Shown piece after piece: positions 27,009 through 36,506 of a stretch of 60,703 nt of DNA. The notes under the pieces were generated by a model. It did not search any database and was not told where the DNA came from. It saw only the letters and a list, made by a program, of their open reading frames with translations. The DNA comes from VGEM01 sp033764265. GTDB taxonomy: Bacteria; Pseudomonadota; Alphaproteobacteria; Rhodospirillales; Rhodospirillaceae. Made by a program: the position numbers and the translations under genes. Numbering within the stretch: the stretch's first letter is position 1; every line of letters begins with the position of its first letter. The stretch is taken from positions 1-60,703 of the forward strand of contig JANRJB010000389.1 in assembly GCA_033764265.1 (NCBI GenBank). Reading direction: 5' to 3'.

Positions 27009-28334
27009 TCACGGGATCAAGGGCGACCACGCCGGGTCCGACCCATCCTGCGGCGTGAGCAATTCCCTTTGATTGTAGCCCGTTAGGTCGATGGAAAAGA
27101 GTCGGGTGCGACCGCCCGAGCCGTCGGCCCGGGTCGGCGCCTGGGCGAAATACATCAGCACGCGACCGTTGGGCGACCAGGTGGGGGCCTCGACCAGGAA
27201 GCCCTGGGCCAGTAAACGCTCGCCGCTGCCATCGGGCTTCATCACGCCGATGTAGAAATTGCCCTGGTTCATGCGGGTGAAGGCGATCAGGTCGCCGCGC
27301 GGCGACCACACCGGGGTGCCGTACTTGCCTTGCCCGAAGCTGATGCGCTGCACGTTCGAGCCGTCGGCGTTCATCGTGTAAATCTGCTGGCTGCCGCCGC
27401 GATCGGAGTTGAAGGTGATCTGGTCGGCCGCCGGCGAATAACTAGGCGACGTGTCGATGGCCGGATGATCGGTCAGTCGCGTGGCGCGCCGCGTGCGCAG
27501 ATCCATGACGTAGACGTCGGAGTTGCCACCGGTAGCCATGCTGAAGATCACGCCGTTGCCGTCGGGCGAGAATCGCGGCGCATAGGTCATGCCCGGGAAG
27601 TCGCCCAGCACTTCCTGCCGGCCGGTGTCGATGTTGAACAGATACACGCGCGGCACGTCGCGGAAGTACGACAGGTAGGTGATCTCCTGCGCGGTCGGCG
27701 AGAAGCGCGGGGTCAACACCAGGTTGGCCCCGTCGGTCAGGTAGCGGTGATTGGCACCGTCCTGGTCCATGATCGCCAGACGCTTGACGCGCTTGGTGCC
27801 GGGTCCGCTTTCGGCGATGTAGACGATGCGGGTGTCGAAGTAGCCGGTCTCGCCGGTGATGGCGGTGTAGATGGCGTCGGCGATGATGTGCGCCACGCGC
27901 CGCCAATTCTCGGGCTGGGTGACGAAGGCCTGGCCGATCATCTGCTGGCCGCCGAACACATCCCACAGGCGAAACGCGATCCGCAGCTGTCCGTTGGGCT
28001 GGGGCTCGACCGCGCCCTGCACCAGGGCCTGGGCGGCCAGCGCGCGCCAGTCGGGGAAGCGCGGCTGCACGTCGAGCGAGGTCAGCTGTTGCAGGAATGC
28101 GGCCTGTTCGAGCGGCTTGAACAACCCCGAGCGTTCCAGGTCGGCGGCGATGACGCTGGCGACCTCGCGGCCGACCTGCTGCTCCGCCGGCGCGACCGCG
28201 GCAAAGTTGGTGACCGCGATCGGCATCGGTTCCACGCGCCCGCGGGTGATGTCGATGCGCACTTCGGCGCGGGCGGCGGCCGCGAGCCATGCCAACGCCG
28301 CCAACAGACTGAACAGTCGCACCAGCTTGATCAT
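27009..28334 (-). CDS. tolB: Tol-Pal system beta-propeller protein TolB
   Basis: Periplasmic protein linking TolA to Pal. Signal peptide MIKLVRLFSLLAALAWLAAAARA-E, an N-terminal domain (RIDITRGRVEPMPIAVTNF), and a six-bladed propeller of repeating units such as LTPRFSPTAQEITYLSY, APRFSPDGNGVIFSMA, TSPSYSPAADQITFNSD, TPVWSPRGDLIAFTR and APTWSPNGRVLMYFA. 441 residues. ATG 28334 is preferred to 28343 because it gives a cleaner signal peptide. Confidence 0.96.
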   Translation of the reverse strand: MIKLVRLFSLLAALAWLAAAARAEVRIDITRGRVEPMPIAVTNFAAVAPAEQQVGREVASVIAADLERSGLFKPLEQAAFLQQLTSLDVQPRFPDWRALAAQALVQGAVEPQPNGQLRIAFRLWDVFGGQQMIGQAFVTQPENWRRVAHIIADAIYTAITGETGYFDTRIVYIAESGPGTKRVKRLAIMDQDGANHRYLTDGANLVLTPRFSPTAQEITYLSYFRDVPRVYLFNIDTGRQEVLGDFPGMTYAPRFSPDGNGVIFSMATGGNSDVYVMDLRTRRATRLTDHPAIDTSPSYSPAADQITFNSDRGGSQQIYTMNADGSNVQRISFGQGKYGTPVWSPRGDLIAFTRMNQGNFYIGVMKPDGSGERLLAQGFLVEAPTWSPNGRVLMYFAQAPTRADGSGGRTRLFSIDLTGYNQRELLTPQDGSDPAWSPLIP

Positions 28335-28415
28335 GTCCACCAAACCCTTCGTCGCGCCGATGGGCGCTGCCCCTGCATAACAAATCCCTGAATCGCTGAG
28401 AATCCTTAACCGCGC

Positions 28416-29255
28416 CTAATTGATCCGGCCCTGCGGCGAGAAGGTGAACGATATTTCCTTGAAGGTCTCGTAGCGCTGCGGCGAGACCGGCAGATTGCCG
28501 CAGCTCAACACAGCGTTGCGCGCGCTGTTGGCGAACGTACGGAACTGGCCGTCGGCGAAATAGCGCCCCATGTCGGCGATCTGGGCCTGCTGGACCGAAC
28601 CGTCGGGGTTGATGAACACCTTGATCTCGGCCGACAGGTCCTCGATGCCTTCCTTGCCGGGGTCGATGCGCCAGCAGCCTTCGATGTGCCGGCGGATGGC
28701 GTCCAGCTCGGTCATCGTCGCACGGTCGGCGAGCTGATTGGTGATCACCTTGGCCTGGCTGTCCACCGCGGCGGTCTGGGTTTCCTGCTTCTTCTCCTCG
28801 GCCGATTCCTTTTTCTCCAAATTCTTCACCAGGGCCTGGAGGTCCGCCCACTCGTCTTTCTTCGGCTTGGGCTTCGGCTTGGGCGGCGGTGGCGTCTTGG
28901 GCGGCGGCGGAGCCTCGGCCACCTCCTGCGGCGGCGGCGGCGCCGGTTTCTCGTCGGGCGGCGGAGGCATCTGGTCGGGCTGCGGCTTTTCGGCGTCGGC
29001 CGGTTTGGGCGGCTCCGGCTTTTCCTCGGGCTTGGGCTCGGGTTTTTCCTCGACCACCGGTACCGGCTTGGCCGGCGCGGCGGTGATTTCGTCGATCGGC
29101 ACCAGCTCGACGATGATGGGCGCGTCGACCGGCAGCTCGCGCGACAGGAACGGCACCGTTACCCACGCCCCGGCGGCGACCGCGACATGCAGCGCCACGG
29201 ACATGATCAGCCCCTGCCCCTCGGTATTGCGCAGCGACAATGCGTTCATGGCCAT
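28416..29255 (-). CDS. tolA: Cell envelope protein TolA
   Basis: Inner-membrane anchored bridge that couples TolQR to TolB/Pal. One N-terminal helix with the SVALH motif (the Ser and His contact TolQR), a long Pro/Lys/Glu-rich spacer (EEKPEPKPEEKPEPPKPAD and similar), a helical stretch KNLEKKESAEEKKQ, and a globular C-terminal domain with HIEGCWRIDPG and SAEIKVFINPDGSV plus a second Cys (LSCGNLP). 279 residues. The Pro/Lys spacer replaces the long helix of the E. coli protein. Confidence 0.92.
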   Translation of the reverse strand: MAMNALSLRNTEGQGLIMSVALHVAVAAGAWVTVPFLSRELPVDAPIIVELVPIDEITAAPAKPVPVVEEKPEPKPEEKPEPPKPADAEKPQPDQMPPPPDEKPAPPPPQEVAEAPPPPKTPPPPKPKPKPKKDEWADLQALVKNLEKKESAEEKKQETQTAAVDSQAKVITNQLADRATMTELDAIRRHIEGCWRIDPGKEGIEDLSAEIKVFINPDGSVQQAQIADMGRYFADGQFRTFANSARNAVLSCGNLPVSPQRYETFKEISFTFSPQGRIN

Positions 29256-29283
29256 CGGACCGGGGTCGGCTCCTCGGTTCCGA

Positions 29284-29748
29284 TCAGCGCGGACTGCGCG
29301 GGTTCGGCCGCGGCGGATCGGTGACGAACGCCACCTGGGTGATGCCGGCTGCCGTGACCTCGGCCATCGCCTGCATCATCATACCGTACGGCACCTCGCG
29401 GTCGCCCTTCACGTAGACGCGCAGCTGCGGATTGGCCTCACGCGCGCTCGACAGCTTGGCGCGCAGCGAAGCCAGGTCGACCTTGGTGTCCTCCGATTGC
29501 AGGAACATGCTGCCGTCGGCCTTGACGAACAGGGTCAGCGCTTTGTTGTCCTGCGGCAGCGACTTGGCCCTGGCGGTCTGCGGCAGGTTGACGTTGACCC
29601 CCGTGGTCAGCAGCGGCGCGGTGACGATGAAGATCACCAGCAACACCAGCATCACGTCGACCATGGGCGTGACGTTGATCTCCGAGATCGCGGTGTAGCT
29701 GCGCCGGCTGGTCTTGGCGCCGGTCGAGGGCTTGATGAATGCGGCCAT
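29284..29748 (-). CDS. tolR: TolR, ExbD-family proton channel subunit
   Basis: 154 residues with a single N-terminal helix SEINVTPMVDVMLVLLVIF; the Asp in PMVDVML is the proton-carrying residue shared with ExbD and MotB. The periplasmic domain includes TGVNVNLPQT and the strand LRVYVKGDREVPYG. Lies 15 bp after tolQ and 28 bp before tolA. Confidence 0.95.
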   Translation of the reverse strand: MAAFIKPSTGAKTSRRSYTAISEINVTPMVDVMLVLLVIFIVTAPLLTTGVNVNLPQTARAKSLPQDNKALTLFVKADGSMFLQSEDTKVDLASLRAKLSSAREANPQLRVYVKGDREVPYGMMMQAMAEVTAAGITQVAFVTDPPRPNPRSPR

Positions 29749-29763
29749 GGCTGTGTCTCCGCC

Positions 29764-30483
<720 letters not shown>

Positions 30484-30509
30484 CACGCACCACCATCGTT
30501 TGGCTTGAT

Positions 30510-30956
30510 TTACGCCGCCAGATACGCGGCCATTTTGGCCTTCATCGGCCCGGGCAGGCGCGCCGGACGGCCCTCGCCGTCGACGCACGCCACCTGGGCC
30601 CTGAACAGAAAAATCTCCTCGCCGTCGCCGCCCCGGATCACCTGACCCAGCTTCAGGGACGCGGCCCCCATGTCGACCAGCGCGGTTTCCACCGTCAGCA
30701 GGTCGTCGAGCCGCGCCGGTCGGCGGAACGTCATGTCGGCTTTATGAACCACGAAGACAAGCCCGTCGTGGGCCCGCATCTCGCGTTGGCCGATGCCGAT
30801 CGACCTGAGCATTTCGGTGCGCGCCCGTTCGGTGAATTTCAGATAGTTGGCGTGATAGACCAGACCCGCCGCATCGGTGTCCTCGTAATACACCCGCACC
30901 GGCAGCACGTGGGTCTTGCCGCGCATTTCCCCGCCGAGCACCGGACCGCCGCTCAT
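30510..30956 (-). CDS. ybgC: Acyl-CoA thioesterase YbgC
   Basis: Hotdog-fold thioesterase at the head of the tol-pal cluster. The active-site segment YYEDTDAAGLVYHANYLKF contains the catalytic Asp and the DxxGxVYHxxY signature, followed by ERARTEMLRSIG. 148 residues. Its start overlaps the ruvB stop as ATGA, joining the ruv and tol-pal gene sets into one transcription unit. Its cellular substrate is uncertain. Confidence 0.93.
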   Translation of the reverse strand: MSGGPVLGGEMRGKTHVLPVRVYYEDTDAAGLVYHANYLKFTERARTEMLRSIGIGQREMRAHDGLVFVVHKADMTFRRPARLDDLLTVETALVDMGAASLKLGQVIRGGDGEEIFLFRAQVACVDGEGRPARLPGPMKAKMAAYLAA

Positions 30957-32002
30957 CGCTCGCCCCCCGGCAGCAGGTCGAACTGCACGGCGGTATCGCG
31001 CGCCGGAACCGAAAGCCCCAGGTGCCGGAATCCCTTGTCGGTGACAACGCGCCCGCGCGGCGTGCGTTGCAGGAAACCCTGCTGCAGCAGGAACGGCTCG
31101 ATCACGTCCTCGATGGTATCCCGCTCCTCGGACAGCGCCGCCGACACGGTATCCACGCCGACCGGACCGCCGCGATAGTTCTCCGCGATGCAGGCCAGCA
31201 CCCGTCGGTCCATGGCATCCAACCCCAGATCGTCCACGTCCAGCCGCTTCAGGGCATCATCGGCGACCGCCTTGGTGACCACCTTCGCGCCGGCGACGGC
31301 GGCGAAATCGCGCACCCGGCGCAATAGCCGGCCGGCCACCCGCGGCGTGCCGCGCGAGCGCCGAGCGATCTCGACCGCGCCGGCCGGATCGATCGCCACG
31401 TCCAACACCCGCGCGCCGCGCGCGACGATCTCGATCAGGTCCTCCGCCACATAGAACTCGAGCCGCAGGGGAATGCCGAACCGGTCGCGCAGGGGCGTGG
31501 TCAACAGGCCCGAACGCGTGGTCGCGCCGATCAGGGTGAAGGGCTGCAGATCGATGCGAACCGAACGCGCCGCCGGACCTTCACCGATAATCAGGTCCAG
31601 CTGAAAATCCTCCATCGCCGAATACAGCACTTCCTCTATGGCCGGATTAAGGCGGTGGATTTCGTCGATGAACAGCACGTCGTGAGCTTCAAGGTTGGTC
31701 AGGATCGCGGCCAGGTCGCCGGCCCGGGCGATCATCGGGCCCGAGGTGGCGCGGAAGCCGACGCCCAGCTCGCGCGCGACGATGTGGGCCAGCGTCGTCT
31801 TGCCCAGGCCCGGCGGACCGTGCAGCAGCACGTGATCCAATGGCTCCTTGCGCTCGCGCGCGGCGGCGATGAACACGCCCAGGTTCTCGCGCACGGGCTT
31901 CTGGCCGATGAAATCCTTCAGCGCCTTGGGCCGCAACGACGCATCGGCGTCGTCGGCAAGACGCCCGGCGCCGATCAGACGGTCGGGCGCGGCGTCAGGC
32001 AT
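30953..32002 (-). CDS. ruvB: Holliday junction branch-migration helicase RuvB
   Basis: AAA+ motor that drives branch migration with RuvA. Motifs: LLHGPPGLGKTTLAHIVA (Walker A), DVLFIDEIHRLNPAIEEVLY (Walker B), LIGATTRSGLLTTPLRDRFG (sensor and arginine finger region), RSRGTPRVAGRLLRRVRDF, and a C-terminal winged helix with QQGFLQRTPRGRVVT. 349 residues. ATG 32002 overlaps the ruvA stop by 8 bases; GTG 32011 is an alternative. Confidence 0.97.
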   Translation of the reverse strand: MPDAAPDRLIGAGRLADDADASLRPKALKDFIGQKPVRENLGVFIAAARERKEPLDHVLLHGPPGLGKTTLAHIVARELGVGFRATSGPMIARAGDLAAILTNLEAHDVLFIDEIHRLNPAIEEVLYSAMEDFQLDLIIGEGPAARSVRIDLQPFTLIGATTRSGLLTTPLRDRFGIPLRLEFYVAEDLIEIVARGARVLDVAIDPAGAVEIARRSRGTPRVAGRLLRRVRDFAAVAGAKVVTKAVADDALKRLDVDDLGLDAMDRRVLACIAENYRGGPVGVDTVSAALSEERDTIEDVIEPFLLQQGFLQRTPRGRVVTDKGFRHLGLSVPARDTAVQFDLLPGGER

Positions 32003-32642
32003 TGCCGGCACCCAGATCCCGACTGCCGAGCTCGCGCAGCGACAGCTTGATCAGCGCGGCGACCGGCGCGGCGGCATCGGCGGCGGCGGCACGCGACACC
32101 GCGGCGAACGCGTCCATGCGCCCATAGCCCAGGTTCACCAGCGCCGAGACCGCGTCCTCGACCGGCGAGGCCGCACCGCCAGGCGCTGCCGCCTTGGCGC
32201 GCGGCGATGCCGCTGTGGTCGCGAGAGCGATGCCGCCGAATGCCGGCAGCTTGTCCTTCAGTTCGACGGCCAGTCGCTGGGCCAGCTTGGGGCCGACGCC
32301 GCTCGCGCGCCGGAACGCCGTCTGGTCGCCGGCGGCGACGGCCTGGGCGATCTGCGGCGCGGTCAGGGCCGACAGAATTGCCAGCGCTACCTTGGCGCCA
32401 ACGCCCTGCACAGTCATCAGCACGCGGAAGACGTCGCGTTCGAGCGTCGAGGCGAACGCGTAGAGATGAATGTGATCCTCGCGCACGTGGGTCTCGATGG
32501 TCAGGTCGACCGCCCCGCCCAACGCGGGCAAGGCCGCCAAGGTGCGGGCCGAACAGAACACCTCGTAGCCGACGCCGTTCACGTCGATCACCGCGCCGTC
32601 GGCGCCGATGCTGTCGACCCGACCCTTCAGTTTGCCGATCAT
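31995..32642 (-). CDS. ruvA: Holliday junction DNA-binding protein RuvA
   Basis: Tetrameric four-way-junction binder. N-terminal OB fold MIGKLKGRVDSIGADGAVIDVNG, HLYAFAS, tandem helix-hairpin-helix motifs (LMTVQGVGAKVALAIL and RRASGVGPKLAQRLAVELKDKL), and a C-terminal RuvB-binding domain ALVNLGYGRMDA. 215 residues. Its ATG overlaps the ruvC stop as ATGA. Confidence 0.96.
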   Translation of the reverse strand: MIGKLKGRVDSIGADGAVIDVNGVGYEVFCSARTLAALPALGGAVDLTIETHVREDHIHLYAFASTLERDVFRVLMTVQGVGAKVALAILSALTAPQIAQAVAAGDQTAFRRASGVGPKLAQRLAVELKDKLPAFGGIALATTAASPRAKAAAPGGAASPVEDAVSALVNLGYGRMDAFAAVSRAAAADAAAPVAALIKLSLRELGSRDLGAGNA

Positions 32643-33190
32643 CGCGCCGCGACCAGCATGCGTTGCGCGGTGGTGCGGTGGTGGGCGTGGCAGATCGCCA
32701 CCGCCAGCGCGTCCGCGGCATCGGCCGTGTCGGCCGCGGCGCCGGGCAGCAGCATACGCACCATGGCGCCGACCTGATCCTTGTCGGCGTGTCCGGCGCC
32801 GACCACCGATTTTTTCACCAGGTTCGGCTTGTACTCGCACACCATCAGCGACGCCTCGGCCGGCGCCAACATGGCTGCGGCCCGCGCGTGGCCCAGCTTC
32901 AAGGTCGAGGTCGGGTTCTTGTTCACGAAGGTATCCTCGATGGCGCATTCGTGCGGACCATACCGGTCGATCACGGCCCGGACAGCGACGAACAGCCGGT
33001 GCAGCCGGTCGGACAGCGCACCTTCGATCCCCGGTGCAATCGCCCCCGCGGCGACGAAGGAAAGCCGATTGCCGGCGGTGTCGATGACGCCCCAACCGGT
33101 TCGGCGCAGCCCGGGGTCGAGCCCCAGGATGCGGACCGTGGGTTCGCCCTGCGACGGCGCCCTAGCTCGCGAGCTTGGCCATGACCTCAT
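32639..33190 (-). CDS. ruvC: Holliday junction resolvase RuvC
   Basis: Endonuclease that cuts four-way junctions. RNase H-like fold with the acidic residues in ILGLDPGLRRTGWGVID, CAIEDTFVNKNPTSTLKLG, and DTADAADALAVAICHAHH. The start is unusual: the conserved RILGLDPG is preceded by ACG GTC, not by a start codon, so the first possible ATG is 33190, inside the yebC coding region. That adds about 18 residues and suggests translational coupling to yebC (29-base overlap). Confidence 0.94.
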   Translation of the reverse strand: MRSWPSSRARAPSQGEPTVRILGLDPGLRRTGWGVIDTAGNRLSFVAAGAIAPGIEGALSDRLHRLFVAVRAVIDRYGPHECAIEDTFVNKNPTSTLKLGHARAAAMLAPAEASLMVCEYKPNLVKKSVVGAGHADKDQVGAMVRMLLPGAAADTADAADALAVAICHAHHRTTAQRMLVAAR

Positions 33191-33908
33191 CGGACATTTC
33201 GTAATTTGCGGCGACGCGCTGCACGTCGTCGTTGTCTTCCAGCGCCGCGATCAGGTCCAAGAGGTCGCGCGCGGTATCGGAACTGATTTCGGTCGTGATC
33301 GTCGGCCGCCAGGCCAATCGCGCGGCTTCGGGCTCGCCCAGCTTGGCTTCCAGTGCCTTGGCCACGCCGTGCAATGATTCGGGCGCGCAATAGATGTCGT
33401 GGCCATCCCCGGCGGAAACGACGTCGTCGGCCCCGGCCTCGATCGCGGCGTCCATCACTTTGTCCTCGCCGCCGACCGACGCCGGATAGCGGATGCTGCC
33501 GACGCGTTGAAAATTGAAGGCGACACTGTTGGTCTCGCCCATCACGCCGCCGTGCTTGTCGAACAGCGTGCGCAATTCGGCGGCGGTGCGGTTGCGGTTG
33601 TTGGTCAACGCCTCGACGATCAACGCCACCTTGCCGGGGCCAATGCCCTCGTAGCGCGCCTCGTCGTAGTTCTCCTGATCGGCGCCGGTGGCTTTCTTGA
33701 TCGCCCGCTCGATGTTGTCCTTGGGCATGCTTTCGGCCTTGGCCGCGGTGACGGCCGCCTTCAGGCGCGCGTTGTAGGTCGGGTCGGGCTGGCCCATCTT
33801 CGCCGCCACCGTGATTTCGCGCGCGAGCTTGGTGAAAATCTTGGCGCGCTTGGCATCCCGCACGCCCTTCTTGTGCATGATGTTGGCGAAATGCGAATGC
33901 CCGGCCAT
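33162..33908 (-). CDS. yebC: YebC/PmpR family DNA-binding regulatory protein
   Basis: 248-residue protein starting MAGHSHFANIMHKKGVRDAKRAKIF, the invariant YebC N-terminus. Also TYNARLKAAVTAAKAESMPKDNI, YEGIGPGKVALIVEALTNNRNRT and GVMGETNSVAFNF. Family members act as transcriptional regulators, and some are reported to help ribosomes through difficult proline motifs, which would connect with efp in this window. It heads the ruvCAB operon, as in many bacteria. The upstream gap has a TATATAAC run about 80 bp before the ATG. Confidence 0.96.
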   Translation of the reverse strand: MAGHSHFANIMHKKGVRDAKRAKIFTKLAREITVAAKMGQPDPTYNARLKAAVTAAKAESMPKDNIERAIKKATGADQENYDEARYEGIGPGKVALIVEALTNNRNRTAAELRTLFDKHGGVMGETNSVAFNFQRVGSIRYPASVGGEDKVMDAAIEAGADDVVSAGDGHDIYCAPESLHGVAKALEAKLGEPEAARLAWRPTITTEISSDTARDLLDLIAALEDNDDVQRVAANYEMSDEVMAKLAS

Positions 33909-34134
33909 GTGCGTAAGGTCCTGAACTGCCTTGTTTATTTCGGGTGCGGGTGACACAAAATCCAGCGGCATGGCTCGCGTTATATACCAAATGTTGTGAA
34001 CAGCGCCTAGAGTCGCGGGGTTGCGCGACACGTGGCGCGGCCACAGACAACGGCAAAAAGGCGAACCGGAGCCGGGAACCACGGGCCTTCGCGACGACGT
34101 TCGGGGCGCCGGGCCGGCCGCGTGGGCGCGGACC

Positions 34135-34956
34135 TTAGACCAGGGTTTGCGTGGCCTGCAACACGCCCCCGACCCGCACCGGACGCACGGCCGACGCCAA
34201 TCCGGTGCGGTCGTCGGTGGTCACGATCACGCCGCAGACGGTGGCCTCGCCGCCGGCCGGTTCGAGCCGTTCGCCCGGCACCTTGGTGCGGAATTTGGCG
34301 GTGGCAATGTCCTTGCGCATACCGATCACCGAATCATAGGGCCCGCACATGCCGGCGTCGGTCTGAAACGCGGTGCCGTTCGGCAGGATGCGCGTATCGG
34401 CCGTGGGCACGTGACTGTGGCTGCCGACCGCCAGCGAGACCTTGCCGTCGACCAGGTTGGCCAGCGCCGATTTCTCGCTCGAGGCTTCGCCGTGAATGTC
34501 GATGACGATTGCCGCATGGGGTTTGCCGTAGCCCATCGGGTGCGCGGCGACGCAGGCTTCGAGCGCGCGGAACGGATCGTCGCTGTTTTCCATGAACAGC
34601 CGGCAGATCACCTGGGCCACCATCACCCGCGCGCGTTTGGCGGTCATGTAAACGCCATAGCCGCTGCCCGGCGTGTCGGGCGGATAGTTGAGCGGACGCA
34701 ACAGGCGCGGCTCGGTCTTGATGTAGTCGATGATCTCGCGCTGGTCCCAGGCGTGGTTGCCGAGCGTGATCACGTCCACGCCTGCGGCGTAGAGCTGCTG
34801 GCAGATCGCCGCGGTGATGCCGAAGCCGTGGGCGGCGTTCTCGCCGCAGGCCACGACCAGGTCTAGGTCGTGAGCGCGGCGCAAGTTCGGCACCTGGGCG
34901 ATGACGGCGTCGCGGCCCGACCGGCCGACGATATCGCCGAGATATAAAATGTTCAT
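34135..34956 (-). CDS. Metallophosphoesterase, YmdB/TIGR00282 family
   Basis: 273-residue calcineurin-like enzyme; Bacillus YmdB is a 2',3'-cyclic-nucleotide phosphodiesterase that affects development. Metal-binding motifs in order: LYLGDIVGRSGRDAV, CGENAAHGFG, ITLGNHAWDQREI, and VGSHSHVPTADTRIL. All expected Asp/Asn/His ligands are present. It ends the run fau-ymdB, with 10 bp between them, downstream of zapA and 6S RNA. Confidence 0.9.
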   Translation of the reverse strand: MNILYLGDIVGRSGRDAVIAQVPNLRRAHDLDLVVACGENAAHGFGITAAICQQLYAAGVDVITLGNHAWDQREIIDYIKTEPRLLRPLNYPPDTPGSGYGVYMTAKRARVMVAQVICRLFMENSDDPFRALEACVAAHPMGYGKPHAAIVIDIHGEASSEKSALANLVDGKVSLAVGSHSHVPTADTRILPNGTAFQTDAGMCGPYDSVIGMRKDIATAKFRTKVPGERLEPAGGEATVCGVIVTTDDRTGLASAVRPVRVGGVLQATQTLV

Positions 34957-34966
34957 GGCGGCGTGT

Positions 34967-35554
34967 TTACCCGGGTTCGCGCCCGAAATGAACCACGCGC
35001 CGCTCGGTGATGACGCCGTCGAGCCGCACGTCGTGCGGGCCTGCCGGAATCGCGCCGACCTCCTGGTCTTCGTAGGCCAGGCCCCAGGCGATGAGCGGCC
35101 CGTTGGCTTTCAGGGCGGCGATGGTGCGGTCGTAGTACCCGGCGCCATAGCCCAGCCGCTGCCCCGCGCGGTCGAAGGCCACCAGCGGCACCAGCAGGAC
35201 ATCGGGGCGGACGATGGCCGCCGTCTCGGGCGGATGAGAGGTGCCGAACGGGCCTGGCACCAGCGGCTCACCTGGCCGCCATCGCCGGAAACGCAGCGTC
35301 GTCCCTGCGGCACCCGCCACCGGCAGCGCCAGGGTGTCGCCGCGCGCCGCCAGCGCTTGCAAAGCCGGGCGCGGGTCGAGCTCGGTGCCGATTGGAAAAT
35401 AGCCGGCTATCGTATTGCCGGGCGGGATTGTCGCAACGATGTGGTCGGCGGCCGCGGTCGCGGCCCGGACCGCGGCCGGCCCGGTCCAGCCGTCGCGCCG
35501 GGCAAGCGCGGCGCGGCGCAGCTCGGCTTTGTCGGGGGGCACGGCTCGGGTCAT
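34967..35554 (-). CDS. fau: 5-formyltetrahydrofolate cyclo-ligase
   Basis: Converts 5-formyl-THF to 5,10-methenyl-THF with ATP; also called YgfA. Start MTRAVPPDKAELRRAALARRDG; then GNTIAGYFPIGTELDPRPAL, and the ATP/substrate signature DVLLVPLVAFDRAGQRLGYGAGYYDRTIAAL. About 195 residues. Directly downstream of the 6S RNA gene, the classic ssrS-ygfA arrangement seen from gamma- to alphaproteobacteria. Confidence 0.95.
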   Translation of the reverse strand: MTRAVPPDKAELRRAALARRDGWTGPAAVRAATAAADHIVATIPPGNTIAGYFPIGTELDPRPALQALAARGDTLALPVAGAAGTTLRFRRWRPGEPLVPGPFGTSHPPETAAIVRPDVLLVPLVAFDRAGQRLGYGAGYYDRTIAALKANGPLIAWGLAYEDQEVGAIPAGPHDVRLDGVITERRVVHFGREPG

Positions 35555-35576
35555 GGCGCAACAGGCCCGAAGGTAA

Positions 35577-35741
35577 GGTGGAGCCGCACAGGCCGTCGGC
35601 CCATCGTGACCGTCCAATGGGCCACGGTGATAGGTGGGCGCCGCGTAACGAGGCCAGGGCCCCGCCAGAGACAGCTCCCGTTTTTACGACTATCGCCCCT
35701 GGGGTTCACAAGGCCTAACGCGCCCAGCAGCTCCGCCCTCA
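35577..35741 (-). ncRNA. ssrS: 6S RNA
   Basis: Regulatory RNA that mimics an open promoter and sequesters sigma-70 RNA polymerase. No ORF covers this gap between zapA and fau, the usual 6S location. On the minus strand the ends pair as GGAGCTGC with GCGGCTCC; next inside, TAGGCC can pair with GGCCTG; further in, GGGGCGATAG faces GCGCCCACCTATC. The segments CGTTAGGCCTTGTGAACCCC and GGCCTGTGCGGCTCCACCTT match my memory of alphaproteobacterial 6S RNAs. About 160 nt; exact ends are estimated. Confidence 0.85.
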
Positions 35742-35743
35742 AC

Positions 35744-36073
35744 CTAGGTCGCTTCGAGGGTCGCGGCAACCTTTTCGATTCGCTCCGCCAGCGCGGCGAT
35801 GGCGGTGGCGGTGGCCGCTTCGGACGTGGCCCGCGCGGCCGCTTCGGTCGCCGAAAGCGTTTGCAGTTTGGCCGTCGCCTCCGACAGCTCGTCGGCCACC
35901 ACCAATCCAACCATGACCATCAGCAGGGCATCGCTGACATTCCCTACCGTTCCGGCCAGCTGTCCGGCCTGTTGGTCAAGGTAACGGCCGAGGCGCGCGA
36001 GATGCGCTTCCTGGCCGTCGTCGCAGGCAATCTGGTACTGCCGGCCGCGTATGGTGATCGACACCTGCCCCAT
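35744..36073 (-). CDS. zapA: Cell division protein ZapA
   Basis: Small FtsZ-bundling protein. 109 residues: N-terminal globular part MGQVSITIRGRQYQIACDDGQE and RLGRYLDQQAGQLAG, then a hydrophobic helix ALLMVMVGLVVADEL and a C-terminal coiled coil rich in Ala/Glu. Length and layout match ZapA. Located just upstream of 6S RNA and downstream of a coiled-coil DUF4164 gene. Confidence 0.93.
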   Translation of the reverse strand: MGQVSITIRGRQYQIACDDGQEAHLARLGRYLDQQAGQLAGTVGNVSDALLMVMVGLVVADELSEATAKLQTLSATEAAARATSEAATATAIAALAERIEKVAATLEAT

Positions 36074-36085
36074 CGGTCGGCGTCC

Positions 36086-36331
36086 CTAATCGGCCAAGGC
36101 GGCGCCGAGCCGGCCGATCTGGTGGTCGAGCCGGCTGGCGACGCGATTGGCGGCCTCGCGCAGGATCGCCGCGCGCCGCTCTGAGTCGGCCAGGCGCGCC
36201 TGCAGATCGGCATGGGCGCTTTCAAGCGCGCGCAGCTCCGGCACGTCGCTCGCGGCCCGGGCCAGCCGATCGACGGCCGCGGTCAGGCGCTCCAGCGCTG
36301 ACGGAATACTTTCGCCAGATTTGTTTTCCAT
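36086..36331 (-). CDS. Coiled-coil protein, DUF4164 family
   Basis: 81 residues starting MENKSGESIPSALERLTAAVDRLA. Almost wholly helical with heptad-like spacing (LRALESAHADLQARLADSERR), ending LDHQIGRLGAALAD. Its place 12 bp before zapA matches the small coiled-coil gene often found there in alphaproteobacteria, annotated DUF4164. A partner of ZapA in cell division is plausible but inferred only from position. Confidence 0.75.
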   Translation of the reverse strand: MENKSGESIPSALERLTAAVDRLARAASDVPELRALESAHADLQARLADSERRAAILREAANRVASRLDHQIGRLGAALAD

Positions 36332-36506
36332 ATCTTTCAACGATATACGACAGCATCCTCGATTCGCGGATGAGCATAGAAATCGCCGCACGCCGCGTCA
36401 ATGGACGCGCAACTGGCCCGATGCACTTCAACTGCGGTCCGGCTGTTCACACCAGCGCGCGCCGTTTATATGTTCGCCCGCCACAGCGGAAAGGACGGGA
36501 CGTTTC

